A DNA stretch of 55,300 nt from Acidimicrobiales bacterium (GTDB lineage Bacteria; Actinomycetota; Acidimicrobiia; Acidimicrobiales; Aldehydirespiratoraceae), in contig JAJCXX010000047.1 in assembly GCA_029263195.1 (NCBI GenBank), positions 1 through 55,300 of the forward strand, in the 5' to 3' direction. How positions within the stretch are numbered: the first letter of the stretch is position 1; each line of letters opens with the position of its first letter. Below are positions 17,990-26,890 of this stretch, piece after piece. The translations under genes were made by a program, and so were the position numbers. The notes under the pieces were generated by a model that was not told where the DNA came from, did not search any database, and was given only the letters and a program-made list of their open reading frames with translations.

Positions 17990-19255
17990 ATGAGAGACCC
18001 GCTGCCGATCGTTCCACTACCGAGGCCACCAGATACCACGGTGGCGATCCCGGGCTCCAAGAGCATCACCAACCGGGCCCTGGTGGCCGCATCACTGGCC
18101 GGTGGCACGTCCACCCTCGTCGGTGCGCTCGTTGCCGACGACACGGAGGCGATGGCGTCAGCCTTGAGAAGCCTTGGCGTCGGAGTCATCATCGATGCCG
18201 CGGTAGGGGAGATGACGGTGGACGGGTGTGGCGGCGAACTGTCGGCCACTGAGACCAATGTCGATGCTCGGCAGTCGGGTACAACCGGGCGCTTTCTGAC
18301 TCCGCTCGCTGCTCTCGGGTCTGCGCCTGTGTTGATCGACGGCCATCCTCAACTCAGGTCCCGTCCCATGGAGGATCTGGTCGACGCTCTCGTGTCGCTC
18401 GGAGTCAGAGTCGAATCGATGGTCGAGTCGGGCCATTTGCCTCTTCGAGTGACGGGTCCGATGAGCGGTGAATCGGTTTCGCTGCCCGGCGACATATCCA
18501 GCCAGTTCGTTTCGGGTCTCATGCTGGCGGGCGCGGTCAAGGGGCTTCGGGTCGAACTGTCCACCGAGCCGGTGTCGCTCCCGTATATCGACATGACCGC
18601 GGCGGTAATGGAGTCCTTCGGTGCCACGGTTGAGCAGATCGATGCACGCACCCGACAGGTTGGGGGCGGTTATCGATCGCTCGATCGTTATCTGGTTGAA
18701 CCCGACGCGTCGGCTGCGTCCTACTTCCTTGCCGCGGCTGCGATGGCCAAGGGTCGAGTTCGAGTCGATGGGCTCGGCGTGTCGTCGCTGCAGGGAGATC
18801 TCGGTTTCGTCGACGCGCTGCGGCGCATGGGAGCCGATGTGACGGTCGGAGCTGACTACACCGAGGTTGTCGGCCGCGAGCTTCATGGCATCGAGATCGA
18901 CATGCGGCACATCTCGGACACGGCTCCGACGCTGGCGGCGGTGGCGGCGTTCGCCGAGGGCCCCACGACAGTGACGGGAATCGGATTCGTGCGGGGCAAG
19001 GAGAGCGACCGAATCGCCGGCCCGGTCGAGCAACTCCGCCGTTGCGGTGTGGACGCCGAGGTCAGAGACGACGGCTTCGTGGTCCGGCCAGCGGGAATGC
19101 CCCATGGAGCGACGATCGATACCTACGAGGACCACCGAATGGCGATGTCGTTTGCGTTGATCGGATTGATGGTCCCGGGCGTCGAGATCGGTGATCCCGG
19201 TTGTGTCGACAAGACTTTTCGCGGATACTTCGACGCGCTCGATCAGATGCGATGA
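17990..19255 (+). CDS. aroA: 3-phosphoshikimate 1-carboxyvinyltransferase (EPSP synthase)
   Basis: The 421-aa enzyme joins shikimate 3-phosphate and PEP in the shikimate pathway. Near residue 22 is the signature PGSKSITNRALVAASLAGG. DDTEAMASALRSLG, the LRSRPMEDL loop and the DHRMAMSFAL motif near 377 follow. The bilobed length is complete. It sits between tyrA and cmk, a common bacterial arrangement. Confidence 0.96.
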   Translation: MRDPLPIVPLPRPPDTTVAIPGSKSITNRALVAASLAGGTSTLVGALVADDTEAMASALRSLGVGVIIDAAVGEMTVDGCGGELSATETNVDARQSGTTGRFLTPLAALGSAPVLIDGHPQLRSRPMEDLVDALVSLGVRVESMVESGHLPLRVTGPMSGESVSLPGDISSQFVSGLMLAGAVKGLRVELSTEPVSLPYIDMTAAVMESFGATVEQIDARTRQVGGGYRSLDRYLVEPDASAASYFLAAAAMAKGRVRVDGLGVSSLQGDLGFVDALRRMGADVTVGADYTEVVGRELHGIEIDMRHISDTAPTLAAVAAFAEGPTTVTGIGFVRGKESDRIAGPVEQLRRCGVDAEVRDDGFVVRPAGMPHGATIDTYEDHRMAMSFALIGLMVPGVEIGDPGCVDKTFRGYFDALDQMR

Positions 19256-19277
19256 GAGTTCGGAAGGATGGTTGCCC

Positions 19278-19946
19278 ATGCGTGTGATTGCCATCGACGG
19301 TCCGGCAGGGTCGGGCAAATCGACCGTGGCACGCGCTTTGGCGAAGCGTCTCGGTCTCCAATACCTCGACACAGGAGCCATGTACCGGGCTGTCACGTTC
19401 GCGGTGTTGCGTTCGGGCGGAGACCCGGGCGACCCCGACGTCGCTTCGAGAATCGCACGCTCCATCGATCTGAGGGTTGGCCTCGATGAGGTGACCGTCG
19501 ACGGGGTCGATGCCACTCTCGAGATTCGTGGCCCGGAGGTGACCCGCGCGGTCAGCGAAGTTGCGGCCAACCCGGCGGTTCGATCAGAGCTGGTGTCGCG
19601 GCAGCGTGAATGGGCTCGTGAGAGGGGTGGCGGGGTGCTCGAGGGTCGCGATATCGGCACCGTGGTGTTTCCGGACGCCGAGCTGAAGGTGTATCTCACG
19701 GCCGATCCCGCCGAGAGAGCCAGACGGAGGGCCAAGGAGGTCACCGACCTCGACTATGAGACGGTCGCCGCCGATCTGGCCCGCCGAGATGCTCTCGATT
19801 CCAACCGGTCGGCCGACCCGATGGTCGAGGCCGGCGATGCGGTGGTGCTCGACACCACCGGGCTTGGCATTGATGGAGTGGTGGCGCGGGTCGTGTCACT
19901 GCTGACCGACACCTCCGACGACACGAACGAGAACGCAGATGCCTGA
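19278..19946 (+). CDS. cmk: Cytidylate kinase
   Basis: The 222-aa kinase phosphorylates CMP and dCMP. The P-loop is DGPAGSGKSTVARAL (residues 6-20), followed by the substrate segment LQYLDTGAMYRAVTF and EGRDIGTVVFPDAELKVYLTA. The ATG 19278 start is chosen because MRVIAIDGPAGSGK is the family N-terminus, although the frame is open from 19191 inside aroA. It overlaps plsC by 8 nt. In many actinobacteria the next gene is der; here an acyltransferase occupies that place. Confidence 0.95.
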   Translation: MRVIAIDGPAGSGKSTVARALAKRLGLQYLDTGAMYRAVTFAVLRSGGDPGDPDVASRIARSIDLRVGLDEVTVDGVDATLEIRGPEVTRAVSEVAANPAVRSELVSRQREWARERGGGVLEGRDIGTVVFPDAELKVYLTADPAERARRRAKEVTDLDYETVAADLARRDALDSNRSADPMVEAGDAVVLDTTGLGIDGVVARVVSLLTDTSDDTNENADA

Positions 19947-20673
19947 GGAGCCCACCTACGGCTCTCAGAAGAGCGAGACGCTGTCGAGAAGTCGCCAGAC
20001 GATTCTCGGCCGTGCGCTCTACCGCGTGTTCTGGGTGACGGTCTACATCCCGGTGAAGCTGTTGTTTCGACTTCGGGTCGAGGGACAGCACAATCTTCCT
20101 GACGGGCCGTTCATCTTGTCGGCGAGTCACCGCAGCTTCATCGACACGCCGATAGTCGGTGTGATGACTTCCAAGCGGCTCCGGTTCATGGGCAAGGAGA
20201 GCCTCTGGAATTCGCGTCCTTTGGGAGCTTTCCTGACGATCATGGGTGGATTTCCGGTGGAGCGTGACTCGGTCGACCGGACTGCTCTGCGGGCCGCGGC
20301 CGACGTTCTCAAACTGGGGGAGCCCCTCGTGATGTTTCCCGAGGGCACCCGTCAGGAGGGACCCCGGCTGAGAAGGGAAGACCTCCACGACGGTCCGGCG
20401 TTTGTGGCTTCTCGTGTCGGGGTCCCGATAGTGCCGGTCGGCCTGGGTGGCACGACCAAGGCGTTGCCGCTTGGTTCGTCGGTACCCCGCCCGGCCAAGG
20501 TCGTGGTGGTCATCGGTGAGCCGATATTGCCGCCCGAGAAGGTCAACGGCCGAGTGCCGCGTCGGGCCGTCGCCGAATTGAGTGACCGTCTGTTCGAGGA
20601 ACTGAGCGATCTATTCGTTGAGGCCAGGATTCTTGCCGGTGATGAGCAGCCGGCCGGTTCTCAGAATCCGTAG
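19939..20673 (+). CDS. plsC: 1-acyl-glycerol-3-phosphate acyltransferase (PlsC family)
   Basis: The 244-aa membrane-associated enzyme has the HX4D catalytic motif in SASHRSFIDTPIVG near residue 59, the acceptor-binding MFPEGTRQEG near 134, and VPIVPVGLGGT. A single hydrophobic helix (about 30-46) could anchor it. It would make phosphatidic acid from lysophosphatidate. It is the last gene of the tyrA-aroA-cmk-plsC run. Its 3' end overlaps the convergent cytochrome gene by 13 bp. Confidence 0.87.
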   Translation: MPEEPTYGSQKSETLSRSRQTILGRALYRVFWVTVYIPVKLLFRLRVEGQHNLPDGPFILSASHRSFIDTPIVGVMTSKRLRFMGKESLWNSRPLGAFLTIMGGFPVERDSVDRTALRAAADVLKLGEPLVMFPEGTRQEGPRLRREDLHDGPAFVASRVGVPIVPVGLGGTTKALPLGSSVPRPAKVVVVIGEPILPPEKVNGRVPRRAVAELSDRLFEELSDLFVEARILAGDEQPAGSQNP

Positions 20674-21017
20674 CGGGTGAACTCGATCACCGCTTCGATC
20701 TGGTGATCGTCGAGGCGTGTGCCGAACTCCGGCATCGCCGATCTCCCAACGAGAATGACGGCCTTCTGCTCTGAAGGGTCGGGGAAGCGTTCCGCTACGG
20801 ATCCAGACAGTGCCGGTCCGGTGCCACCCAGTCCGTCGGACCCGTGGCAGATCTGACAGTGCTGGGCGTAGACCTCGGCGCCGTCGGCGATCAAGTGAGC
20901 ATCGGGCGTGTCGGACTGTGACGTTCCACCGCGCAACGTGAACAACATGACCACAGCCGCGGCCGCGGCCACCCCGACCAGCCACCGCAACACGCCGATG
21001 ATCCCACGGAGAGTCAT
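20661..21017 (-). CDS. Small membrane-anchored cytochrome c
   Basis: The 118-aa protein has an N-terminal hydrophobic anchor (about residues 4-28, LRWLVGVAAAAAVVMLF), then one class I cytochrome c domain outside the membrane. The heme motif is CQICHG near residue 53 and the distal methionine is probably in RSAMPEFG near 94. It would carry one heme c in electron transfer. The start ATG 21017 lies 1 nt after the stop of the DUF6529-like gene, so the two are cotranscribed with ispH. The redox partner is not known. Confidence 0.85.
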   Translation of the reverse strand: MTLRGIIGVLRWLVGVAAAAAVVMLFTLRGGTSQSDTPDAHLIADGAEVYAQHCQICHGSDGLGGTGPALSGSVAERFPDPSEQKAVILVGRSAMPEFGTRLDDHQIEAVIEFTRYGF

Positions 21018-21018
21018 G

Positions 21019-21570
21019 TCAGATCGACCAGGACACACTCGTGAAGTACCAGAGGGCACCCGACCACCAAGTGGTGACGAAGGCGCCGGCTAGCACGGCC
21101 CCGACCGTCGGCCTGATCCAGCGGCGCTCTTGATCGTGCCACGGCATGAGGGCAGTCGCAGCCCAGGCGCCGTAGACGGCACAGCCGGCAGCTGAATGCA
21201 ACCCGACCCTGAGCGTGGGTGTCTGGTATCCGAGCGACCACACGCAGTGGAAGACCACCGGCAACGTGAGTGCGAAGGCGACGGTGCCGATCAGTTGGTG
21301 GACGTCGTTCTGCCGAGTCGATTGGGGGTGGGCCGTGAACAGAGTCCCCTGTGCTCGTATCGACATCACGCCCTGGACCAACAACAGGAGGAGTGCAGTG
21401 GTCGTGAGCCAGTTCTTCATTGTGATGGTCGATGTGAAACCGATCGTCGACAAGGCGCGGCCGGTTGGCTGATGAATGGAGGCGTAGAGCCCCAAACTCA
21501 CTGCTGTCGAGAGTCCGACCAGTAGTGCAGTTCCGACGGGTTTGTCTGTTGTCGTGGAGGTCTCAGCCAC
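21019..21570 (-). CDS. DUF6529-like integral membrane protein, possible heme-b carrier
   Basis: The 183-aa protein has about five transmembrane segments (roughly 12-32, 54-72, 91-112, 123-141, 153-176). Histidines 33, 91, 108 and 125 lie in or next to helices (HQLIGTVAF, VVFHCVWSLG, GLHSAAGC), a spacing reminiscent of b-type cytochromes of the b561 or DUF4405 sort. Heme binding is inference. The start GTG 21570 overlaps the ispH stop; upstream residues in this frame lie within ispH and have no family character. The next gene encodes a cytochrome c, which supports a two-protein redox unit. Confidence 0.68.
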   Translation of the reverse strand: MAETSTTTDKPVGTALLVGLSTAVSLGLYASIHQPTGRALSTIGFTSTITMKNWLTTTALLLLLVQGVMSIRAQGTLFTAHPQSTRQNDVHQLIGTVAFALTLPVVFHCVWSLGYQTPTLRVGLHSAAGCAVYGAWAATALMPWHDQERRWIRPTVGAVLAGAFVTTWWSGALWYFTSVSWSI

Positions 21571-22636
21571 CGCCGGCCTCTCCGGTGACGGCGTCTCGAG
21601 CGGAGCCCTGAGCGGCAAGCGACTTGAGAACGTCGCTGGCGCCGATGTTGCGATCGTCGAGTGTGACCTCTCCATCTGACTCGGCCGGAGTAGTGCTCGA
21701 GAGCATCTCGCGAAGGTCGCGGGGTGGAGGGAAGTACTCGTCTTCGGACGTGACGTGAATCTCGTCTACCCCGTTCTTGGGGTCGAGTCGCTGGATCACC
21801 TCCCGTACGAGATCCTCGGGGGCTGATGCCCCGGCGGTGACGCCGACTACACCGCTGAGGTCGTCGGGGAGTTCGTCGGCGCCGTTGACCCGGAACACAC
21901 GCGGGCATCCCGCTTCCGATGCCAGAGAGGAAAGTGCTTTGGTGTTGGAGGAGTTTGCCGAACCGATCACCACCATCGCGTCGCATCGCGGAGCGATTTC
22001 CATAAGAGCGGACTGCCGGTTGGTAGTGGCGAAGCACAGGTCGGATCGCCCCGGCTCCCAGACCTCGGGAAACCGCTTCCGTGTGGCATCAAGGACGCCC
22101 GACCATTCCCGGTGCGACAGGGTGGTCTGGGCGAGTACCGCGACCGGCCCCTCGATGTCGGGTAGCCCATCGACCTCCTTGGGCGACTCCACCCGGTGGA
22201 TCGCCCCGGGGGCAACGGCCATGGTTCCCACCGCTTCCTCGTGCCCTTCGTGTCCCACGTAGACGATCTGGTAGCCCTTGCCGGCCCGTGTCTTCACTTC
22301 GTGGTGGACCTTGGTCACCAGCGGGCACACCGCGTCGATGACACAACCGCCGCGCTCGCGGGCCTCGGCGACCACTTCCGGGGCCGAGCCGTGGGCCGAC
22401 AACATGATGGGCATTCCCTCGGGGACCTCCGCTATGTCGTCGACGAACACGACACCGACATTCTCGAACCTCTGGACCACGATCTGATTGTGGACAATTT
22501 CGTGGTAGCAGTAGACGGGCGGTTCGAATGTTCGGACCATCCAAGCGAGCGCCTTGATGGCCATCTCCACGCCGGCGCAGAACCCTCGTGGGGCTGCCAG
22601 GAGGACGACATCGACACGTTGCTCGGAATCGTTCAC
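21563..22636 (-). CDS. ispH: 4-hydroxy-3-methylbut-2-enyl diphosphate reductase
   Basis: The 357-aa 4Fe-4S enzyme performs the last step of the MEP pathway, making IPP and DMAPP. The cluster cysteines are in [11 protein letters not shown] (near residue 16), [11 protein letters not shown] (near 100) and [10 protein letters not shown] (near 200). The catalytic Glu/His sites YCYHEIVHN and [10 protein letters not shown] are present. A GTG exists 18 nt upstream at 22654, but the -10 element TACCCT falls between them, so GTG 22636 is chosen. The C-terminal tail of about 40 residues beyond the core is variable. Confidence 0.94.
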   Translation of the reverse strand: MNDSEQRVDVVLLAAPRGFCAGVEMAIKALAWMVRTFEPPVYCYHEIVHNQIVVQRFENVGVVFVDDIAEVPEGMPIMLSAHGSAPEVVAEARERGGCVIDAVCPLVTKVHHEVKTRAGKGYQIVYVGHEGHEEAVGTMAVAPGAIHRVESPKEVDGLPDIEGPVAVLAQTTLSHREWSGVLDATRKRFPEVWEPGRSDLCFATTNRQSALMEIAPRCDAMVVIGSANSSNTKALSSLASEAGCPRVFRVNGADELPDDLSGVVGVTAGASAPEDLVREVIQRLDPKNGVDEIHVTSEDEYFPPPRDLREMLSSTTPAESDGEVTLDDRNIGASDVLKSLAAQGSARDAVTGEAGGG

Positions 22637-22643
22637 GCAGTTG

Positions 22644-22649
22644 AGGGTA
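22644..22649 (-). promoter_or_regulatory. -10 element TACCCT, leaderless promoter of ispH
   Basis: On the minus strand TACCCT ends 7 nt before GTG 22636. It decides between two in-frame GTG codons. Confidence 0.6.
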
Positions 22650-22731
22650 GCCACCCTTCACGGGGTGGAGGATCGCGGTGGCACTGTTACCATTTCGAGT
22701 CGGTGTGGCGCCGTCGCGTCAACCAAGATTC

Positions 22732-22737
22732 TAGGAT
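22732..22737 (+). promoter_or_regulatory. -10 element TAGGAT for rpmB-rpmG
   Basis: TAGGAT lies 19 nt before the rpmB ATG, with CAGGAG at 22743-22748 as Shine-Dalgarno. This is a short-leader promoter, unlike most in the window. Confidence 0.5.
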
Positions 22738-22756
22738 TCGCTCAGGAGCATCCACG

Positions 22757-22993
22757 ATGTCGAAGGTCTGCCAAGTCACAGGGAAGAAGCCCCATTTCGG
22801 TAAGCAGCTTTCTCATTCGCATCGCCGTTCGTCGCGTCGCTGGAATCCCAATGTGCAGCGCAAGCGCTTCTACTTGGATTCCGAGAAACGCTGGATCACT
22901 CTCAATGTCAGCACCAAGGGCATCAAAACGATCGACAAGCGTGGTATCGAGAGCATTGTCGCCGAGATGCGCCGTAACGGCCAGAAGATCTGA
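22757..22993 (+). CDS. rpmB: Ribosomal protein bL28
   Basis: The 78-aa protein begins [20 protein letters not shown], the bL28 family opening, and continues with the basic segment [15 protein letters not shown] and [13 protein letters not shown]. It lacks the paired CxxC motifs of zinc-binding L28. The frame is open far upstream, but ATG 22757 has a Shine-Dalgarno and the family N-terminus. rpmG follows after 9 nt. Confidence 0.95.
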   Translation: MSKVCQVTGKKPHFGKQLSHSHRRSSRRWNPNVQRKRFYLDSEKRWITLNVSTKGIKTIDKRGIESIVAEMRRNGQKI

Positions 22994-23002
22994 GGTCCTG
23001 CC

Positions 23003-23164
23003 ATGTCAAGCGACAAGCGTCCGATCATCAAGCTTCGTTCCACGGCGGGCACCGGTTACACCTACGTGACCACCAAGAACAAGGCCAACACCCGCGAACG
23101 CATCGAGATCAAGAAATACGATCCGGTTGTTCGCAAGCACGTCACCTTCAAAGAAGAGCGCTGA
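23003..23164 (+). CDS. rpmG: Ribosomal protein bL33
   Basis: The 53-aa protein reads [20 protein letters not shown], then [20 protein letters not shown] and [13 protein letters not shown]. It is the cysteine-free (non-zinc) form of bL33. It is a very short gene directly downstream of rpmB, a usual pair. murI begins 19 nt after its stop with its own -10. Confidence 0.94.
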   Translation: MSSDKRPIIKLRSTAGTGYTYVTTKNKANTRERIEIKKYDPVVRKHVTFKEER

Positions 23165-23170
23165 TCAAAC

Positions 23171-23176
23171 TAGCCT
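23171..23176 (+). promoter_or_regulatory. -10 element TAGCCT, leaderless promoter of murI
   Basis: TAGCCT ends 7 nt before the murI ATG at 23184. Confidence 0.58.
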
Positions 23177-23183
23177 TCGTTCG

Positions 23184-24008
23184 ATGACAGCTTCCGATCG
23201 TCGCGATCAGCCGATCGCCATGTTCGATTCGGGGTTCGGGGGTCTGACCGTGGCCCGCGCGGTTATCGATCTGCTTCCGACGGAAAACCTGGTCTATTTC
23301 GGTGACACCGCCCGCTACCCGTACGGGTCCCGTGATCGCCGCGCGGTGCAGGAATACTCGGCTGAGATCACCAGATGGCTGATTGAGAAGCACCAGCCGA
23401 AGATGATTGTGGTTGCCTGCAATACGGCTTCGGCGGTCGCGCTGGACGAGCTTCGGTCGATGGTCGACGTGCCGGTGGTTGGCGTTCTCGAGCCGGGCCT
23501 GCGTTCTCTGTTGAAGGTCACGGCATCGGGACGGGTGGGGGTCATAGGCACGGTGGGGACGATCGCCAGTGGGGCCTATCGGATGGCCGCGGCTGAAATG
23601 GCCGGTGAGGTCGATCTAACCAGCCAGGCGTGCCCAGGGTTCGTGGAGTTCGTCGAACGGGGCGACACCGAGTCCGATCAGGTCAAGGTCCTGGCGCAGC
23701 GGCTACTGGCCCCGGTTCGCGACGCAAGGGTCGACAGCCTGCTTCTGGGCTGCACCCACTATCCGTTTCTTGCCCGTACCATCGGTGAGGTGATGGGGCG
23801 AGATGTGGTGTTGGTGTCGTCCGCTGACGAGACGGCATTCGAAGTGAAGAGGCTGCTCGATGAGTTCGGTACGACCCGCGGACCCTCGTCGGCTGGATCG
23901 CGTCGGTTCGTGTCGAGCGGTGACGCCGAATCGTTTGCGTCGCTCGGTGGGCGTTTGCTCGGTCCTGAGATGACCCACGTCGAGTCCCACTCCTGGGCCG
24001 CTCCGTGA
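23184..24008 (+). CDS. murI: Glutamate racemase
   Basis: The 274-aa enzyme supplies D-glutamate for peptidoglycan. The two catalytic cysteines are Cys79 (VACNTASA) and Cys190 (LLGCTHYPF), with FDSGFGGLTV at residues 14-23. The start ATG 23184 is chosen over an open frame from 23127, which lies in rpmG. It overlaps the MBL gene by GTGA. The murI-MBL-rph-rdgB order matches M. tuberculosis Rv1338-Rv1341. Confidence 0.95.
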   Translation: MTASDRRDQPIAMFDSGFGGLTVARAVIDLLPTENLVYFGDTARYPYGSRDRRAVQEYSAEITRWLIEKHQPKMIVVACNTASAVALDELRSMVDVPVVGVLEPGLRSLLKVTASGRVGVIGTVGTIASGAYRMAAAEMAGEVDLTSQACPGFVEFVERGDTESDQVKVLAQRLLAPVRDARVDSLLLGCTHYPFLARTIGEVMGRDVVLVSSADETAFEVKRLLDEFGTTRGPSSAGSRRFVSSGDAESFASLGGRLLGPEMTHVESHSWAAP

Positions 24009-24754
24009 CGGCCGCTCTGCGGGTCACAGTCCTGGGGTCATCGGGGACCTACGCGTCGGTCGACAATCCGTGCACGGGCTTTCTCGTGAGAAGTCCAGGT
24101 GCCGCGGTGCTGTTGGACTGCGGTCCGGGAACCCTCGGCCCGCTTCAGAGCGAAATCGATCCTTCGGAGCTGACGGCCGTCGTCATGAGTCATTGCCATC
24201 CCGATCACTGGCTCGAGTTGCCGGTACTACGCAACGTGCTCACCTGGTTCTGCCCGGTGGATCGACTCCCCGTGTATGGCACTGCCCGCACCCGCGAAAT
24301 GGACGCGTCGGTTCATGTGCCGAGCAACAACGCTCCTGATCCGATCGAATGGACGGTCATCGATTCCTCCTCGACACTTCGGCTCGGCGATCAGGATTGG
24401 CGTTTCAGTCGCACCGACCATTCGGTCGAGACACTCGCATCGCGGGTCGATGTCGACGGCCGATCCTTCGCGTTCAGTTCCGACACGGCAGCCGGTTGGT
24501 CGGTGGCCGAACTCGGCTCCGACATCGATTTGGCGATATGTGAGGCCAGCATGTTGAGCAGCCGTGAGAACGACGGTGTTCCTCATTCGAGTGCACGCCA
24601 GGCGGGCCTGTCGGCCCGCGAGGCCGGAGTTGGTCGTCTGGCGATCACCCATATTCCTCCGGGAAGTGACCGCCAGGCTCACCAGGCGGAGGCCATGGAG
24701 GCCTTCGGGGGCGAGGTTGCCCTGGCGGTGCCGGGAACAACGTTCGAAGTCTGA
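24005..24754 (+). CDS. MBL-fold hydrolase, probable cyclic-nucleotide phosphodiesterase
   Basis: The 249-aa metallo-beta-lactamase-fold protein has the zinc motif [13 protein letters not shown] near residue 60, SDTAAG near 160 and a C-terminal THIPPGSD. The positional equivalent in M. tuberculosis, Rv1339, is an atypical class II cAMP phosphodiesterase. cAMP hydrolysis is therefore a reasonable but untested assignment. It is translationally coupled to murI. Confidence 0.82.
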   Translation: MTAALRVTVLGSSGTYASVDNPCTGFLVRSPGAAVLLDCGPGTLGPLQSEIDPSELTAVVMSHCHPDHWLELPVLRNVLTWFCPVDRLPVYGTARTREMDASVHVPSNNAPDPIEWTVIDSSSTLRLGDQDWRFSRTDHSVETLASRVDVDGRSFAFSSDTAAGWSVAELGSDIDLAICEASMLSSRENDGVPHSSARQAGLSAREAGVGRLAITHIPPGSDRQAHQAEAMEAFGGEVALAVPGTTFEV

Positions 24755-24788
24755 ATTCCGCAAACCGAGTTACCCAATTTGGAGATCC

Positions 24789-25523
24789 ATGACCTCACGA
24801 TTCGACGGCCGCCGAGCCGATGAGTTGCGCCCGTTCAGTTTCCAGCGTGACTACACGACGATGGCCGCCGGATCGGTCCTGGCGGTGTTCGGCGACACCC
24901 GTGTTCTATGCACCGCCTCTCTCGAGGAGGGAACTCCGCGTTGGCTTCGAAACACCGGCAAGGGTTGGGTCACCGCCGAGTATTCGATGCTTCCGGGATC
25001 TTCTCCGGAGCGGGTCCGCCGCCGCACGTCGGGACGTAGCCAAGAGATCCAGCGGCTGATCGGTCGCTCTCTGAGAGCGATCATCGACCTAGAGGCGCTC
25101 GGCGAACGCCAGATCATTCTCGACTGCGATGTCCTGCAGGCCGATGGAGGAACCCGCACCGCTTCGATCTGCGGCGCCTACGTGGCGCTTCACGATGCGT
25201 GCAGCCGTCTTGTCCAGTCGGGGGAGTTGCCGGCCCATCCGATTGTCGACGATTGCTCGGCCGTGTCGGTGGGTATCGTCGGAGGCGAGGCGCTCTTGGA
25301 TCTTCCCTACCCGGAAGACTCGACCGCCGAGGTCGACTTCAACGTGGTGATGACCGGCTCGGGAGAGTTCGTCGAGGTTCAGGGAACCGCTGAGGGCGCC
25401 GCGTTCAGCCGTGGCCAACTCGGTGAACTACTCGATCTCGCGGCCGGAGGAATCGAGACGATCACTTCGGCTCAGAGGGCCTTGCTCGCCGATTCCCCAC
25501 CGGCGCGCCCCGCGAGCCGATGA
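24789..25523 (+). CDS. rph: Ribonuclease PH
   Basis: The 244-aa phosphorolytic 3'-5' exoribonuclease trims tRNA 3' ends. It begins [15 protein letters not shown] and has [30 protein letters not shown] and the phosphate/active-site segment [17 protein letters not shown] near 117. Start ATG 24789 has TTGGAG just upstream. It overlaps rdgB by ATGA. Confidence 0.95.
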   Translation: MTSRFDGRRADELRPFSFQRDYTTMAAGSVLAVFGDTRVLCTASLEEGTPRWLRNTGKGWVTAEYSMLPGSSPERVRRRTSGRSQEIQRLIGRSLRAIIDLEALGERQIILDCDVLQADGGTRTASICGAYVALHDACSRLVQSGELPAHPIVDDCSAVSVGIVGGEALLDLPYPEDSTAEVDFNVVMTGSGEFVEVQGTAEGAAFSRGQLGELLDLAAGGIETITSAQRALLADSPPARPASR

Positions 25524-26134
25524 CTGACGGGCCTTTGCGCTTGGTGTGTGCGAGCGCCAATCCCGACAAGGTGACTGAGATTGCCGCCGTGCTCAACGGA
25601 ATCGCGGTTCTCCTGCCCCGACCGGCCGGGCTCGCCGATGTGGTCGAGGATGCACCCGACCTCGCGGGAAACGCCCTGCTGAAGGCCCAGGCGGTCTCTG
25701 AGGCCTCTGGGGGCGCCGCAGTTGCCGACGACACCGGCCTGGAGGTTGATGCACTTGATGGGGCACCTGGTGTGTACTCGGCCCGTTTCGCCGGACCCAA
25801 TGCCAGCTACTCCGACAACGTCGAACGCCTGTTGTCGGAACTTCGCGGCGTGCCTCCGCTCCTACGCACTGCGCGGTTTCGCACCGTAGCGGTGGTGGTG
25901 CGGCCCGATGGCTCGATGGTGAGTGCCGAGGGGGTGGTCGAGGGACACATCACGGCGGAGTGTCGCGGTGAGGGCGGTTTCGGTTACGACTGCGTGTTCG
26001 AGCCAGACAAATCAGGTGGGCTCACCTTCGCGGAGATGATCCCGGCCGACAAACACGCGATCAGCCATCGAGGCCGAGCCCTGCGTTCGCTGGCGGAGAA
26101 GCTGACGGTTGTCGGTGCGGACGGGGGGACTTGA
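25520..26134 (+). CDS. rdgB: XTP/dITP diphosphatase (RdgB/HAM1)
   Basis: The 204-aa house-cleaning enzyme removes non-canonical purine triphosphates. It has [12 protein letters not shown] near residue 10, [20 protein letters not shown] near 70, and [13 protein letters not shown] followed by [11 protein letters not shown] near the end. It is coupled to rph. Its last six codons and stop run into the 3' end of the antisense tRNA-Leu gene, an overlap of 19 bp. Confidence 0.94.
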   Translation: MTDGPLRLVCASANPDKVTEIAAVLNGIAVLLPRPAGLADVVEDAPDLAGNALLKAQAVSEASGGAAVADDTGLEVDALDGAPGVYSARFAGPNASYSDNVERLLSELRGVPPLLRTARFRTVAVVVRPDGSMVSAEGVVEGHITAECRGEGGFGYDCVFEPDKSGGLTFAEMIPADKHAISHRGRALRSLAEKLTVVGADGGT

Positions 26135-26199
26135 ACCCCCATGCCCTTTCGGGCACCAGGACCTAAACCTGGCGCGTATGCCAATTCCGCCACGTCCGC
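26116..26199 (-). tRNA. tRNA-Leu (anticodon UAG)
   Basis: On the minus strand an 84-nt gene begins GCGGACG and ends CGTCCGC plus discriminator A, forming a 7-bp acceptor stem. The anticodon loop TTTAGGT is closed by CCAGG/CCTGG and places TAG at 34-36. The variable arm GCCCGAAAGGGC is long, as in class II tRNAs, and the T-loop is GGTTCAAGTCC. The 3' CCA is not encoded (CCG follows the discriminator). Confidence 0.93.
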
Positions 26200-26211
26200 G
26201 GGCGTCGGGTC

Positions 26212-26217
26212 AGGCTA
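26212..26217 (-). promoter_or_regulatory. -10 element TAGCCT for tRNA-Leu
   Basis: TAGCCT on the minus strand ends 12 nt before the mature tRNA 5' end. Confidence 0.5.
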
Positions 26218-26283
26218 GCCACGCGAGACCTTGACGAAGCCGTATGGTCGGCCGGTGTGCGTTGTTGCCGGCCGACGGGGGGG

Positions 26284-26289
26284 TACCAT
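26284..26289 (+). promoter_or_regulatory. -10 element TACCAT, leaderless promoter of clpP
   Basis: TACCAT ends 7 nt before the clpP ATG at 26297. TTGTTG at 26262-26267 could be the -35 (16-nt spacer). Confidence 0.6.
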
Positions 26290-26296
26290 TCGCACT

Positions 26297-26890
26297 ATGA
26301 CGATGATTCCGCCGACGAACGCGACCCAACTGAACGGCAACCCTCAGTTGGAGATATTCCACCGACTTCTTCAGGACCGAATCGTCGTCCTGGGCACTGC
26401 GGTCGACGATGAGATCGCCAACTACGTCACGGCTCAACTTCTGTTCCTCGAGGGACAGGACAGCGAGCGGCCGATCTGGCTCTACATCAACTCGCCGGGC
26501 GGGTCGGTCACCGCTGGCATGGCGATCTACGACACGATGCAGTTCATCGAACCCGAGGTCGGCACCATCTGCATGGGACTCGGCGCCTCGATGGGGCAGT
26601 TCCTGCTCTGCGCCGGAGCCCCTGGCAAGCGCTACGCCCTTCCTCATGCCCGAATCCTCATGCATCAGCCGCTGGGTGGCGTGCAGGGTCAGGCATCCGA
26701 CATTGCGATCCAGGCCGAGCAAATGGCCCACACCAAGCAGACGCTGCAAGAGAGGATTGCCCACCACACCGGGCAGACCGTCGAGCAAATCGAGGCAGAT
26801 TCCGATCGCGATCGCTGGTTCACAGCAGAGGAAGCGAAGGACTACGGAATCATCGACAGTGTGATCCACAAGCGTGGAGAGATGCGCTGA
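26297..26890 (+). CDS. clpP: ATP-dependent Clp protease proteolytic subunit
   Basis: The 197-aa serine protease forms the ClpP tetradecamer. The catalytic triad is visible as Ser98 (GLGASMGQ), His123 (LMHQPLGG) and Asp172 (SDRDRWF). The start ATG 26297 agrees with the family length and the -10 at 26284. It is encoded alone, without clpX or a second clpP next to it. Its stop codon directly abuts the stop of the convergent rpe. Confidence 0.96.
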   Translation: MTMIPPTNATQLNGNPQLEIFHRLLQDRIVVLGTAVDDEIANYVTAQLLFLEGQDSERPIWLYINSPGGSVTAGMAIYDTMQFIEPEVGTICMGLGASMGQFLLCAGAPGKRYALPHARILMHQPLGGVQGQASDIAIQAEQMAHTKQTLQERIAHHTGQTVEQIEADSDRDRWFTAEEAKDYGIIDSVIHKRGEMR

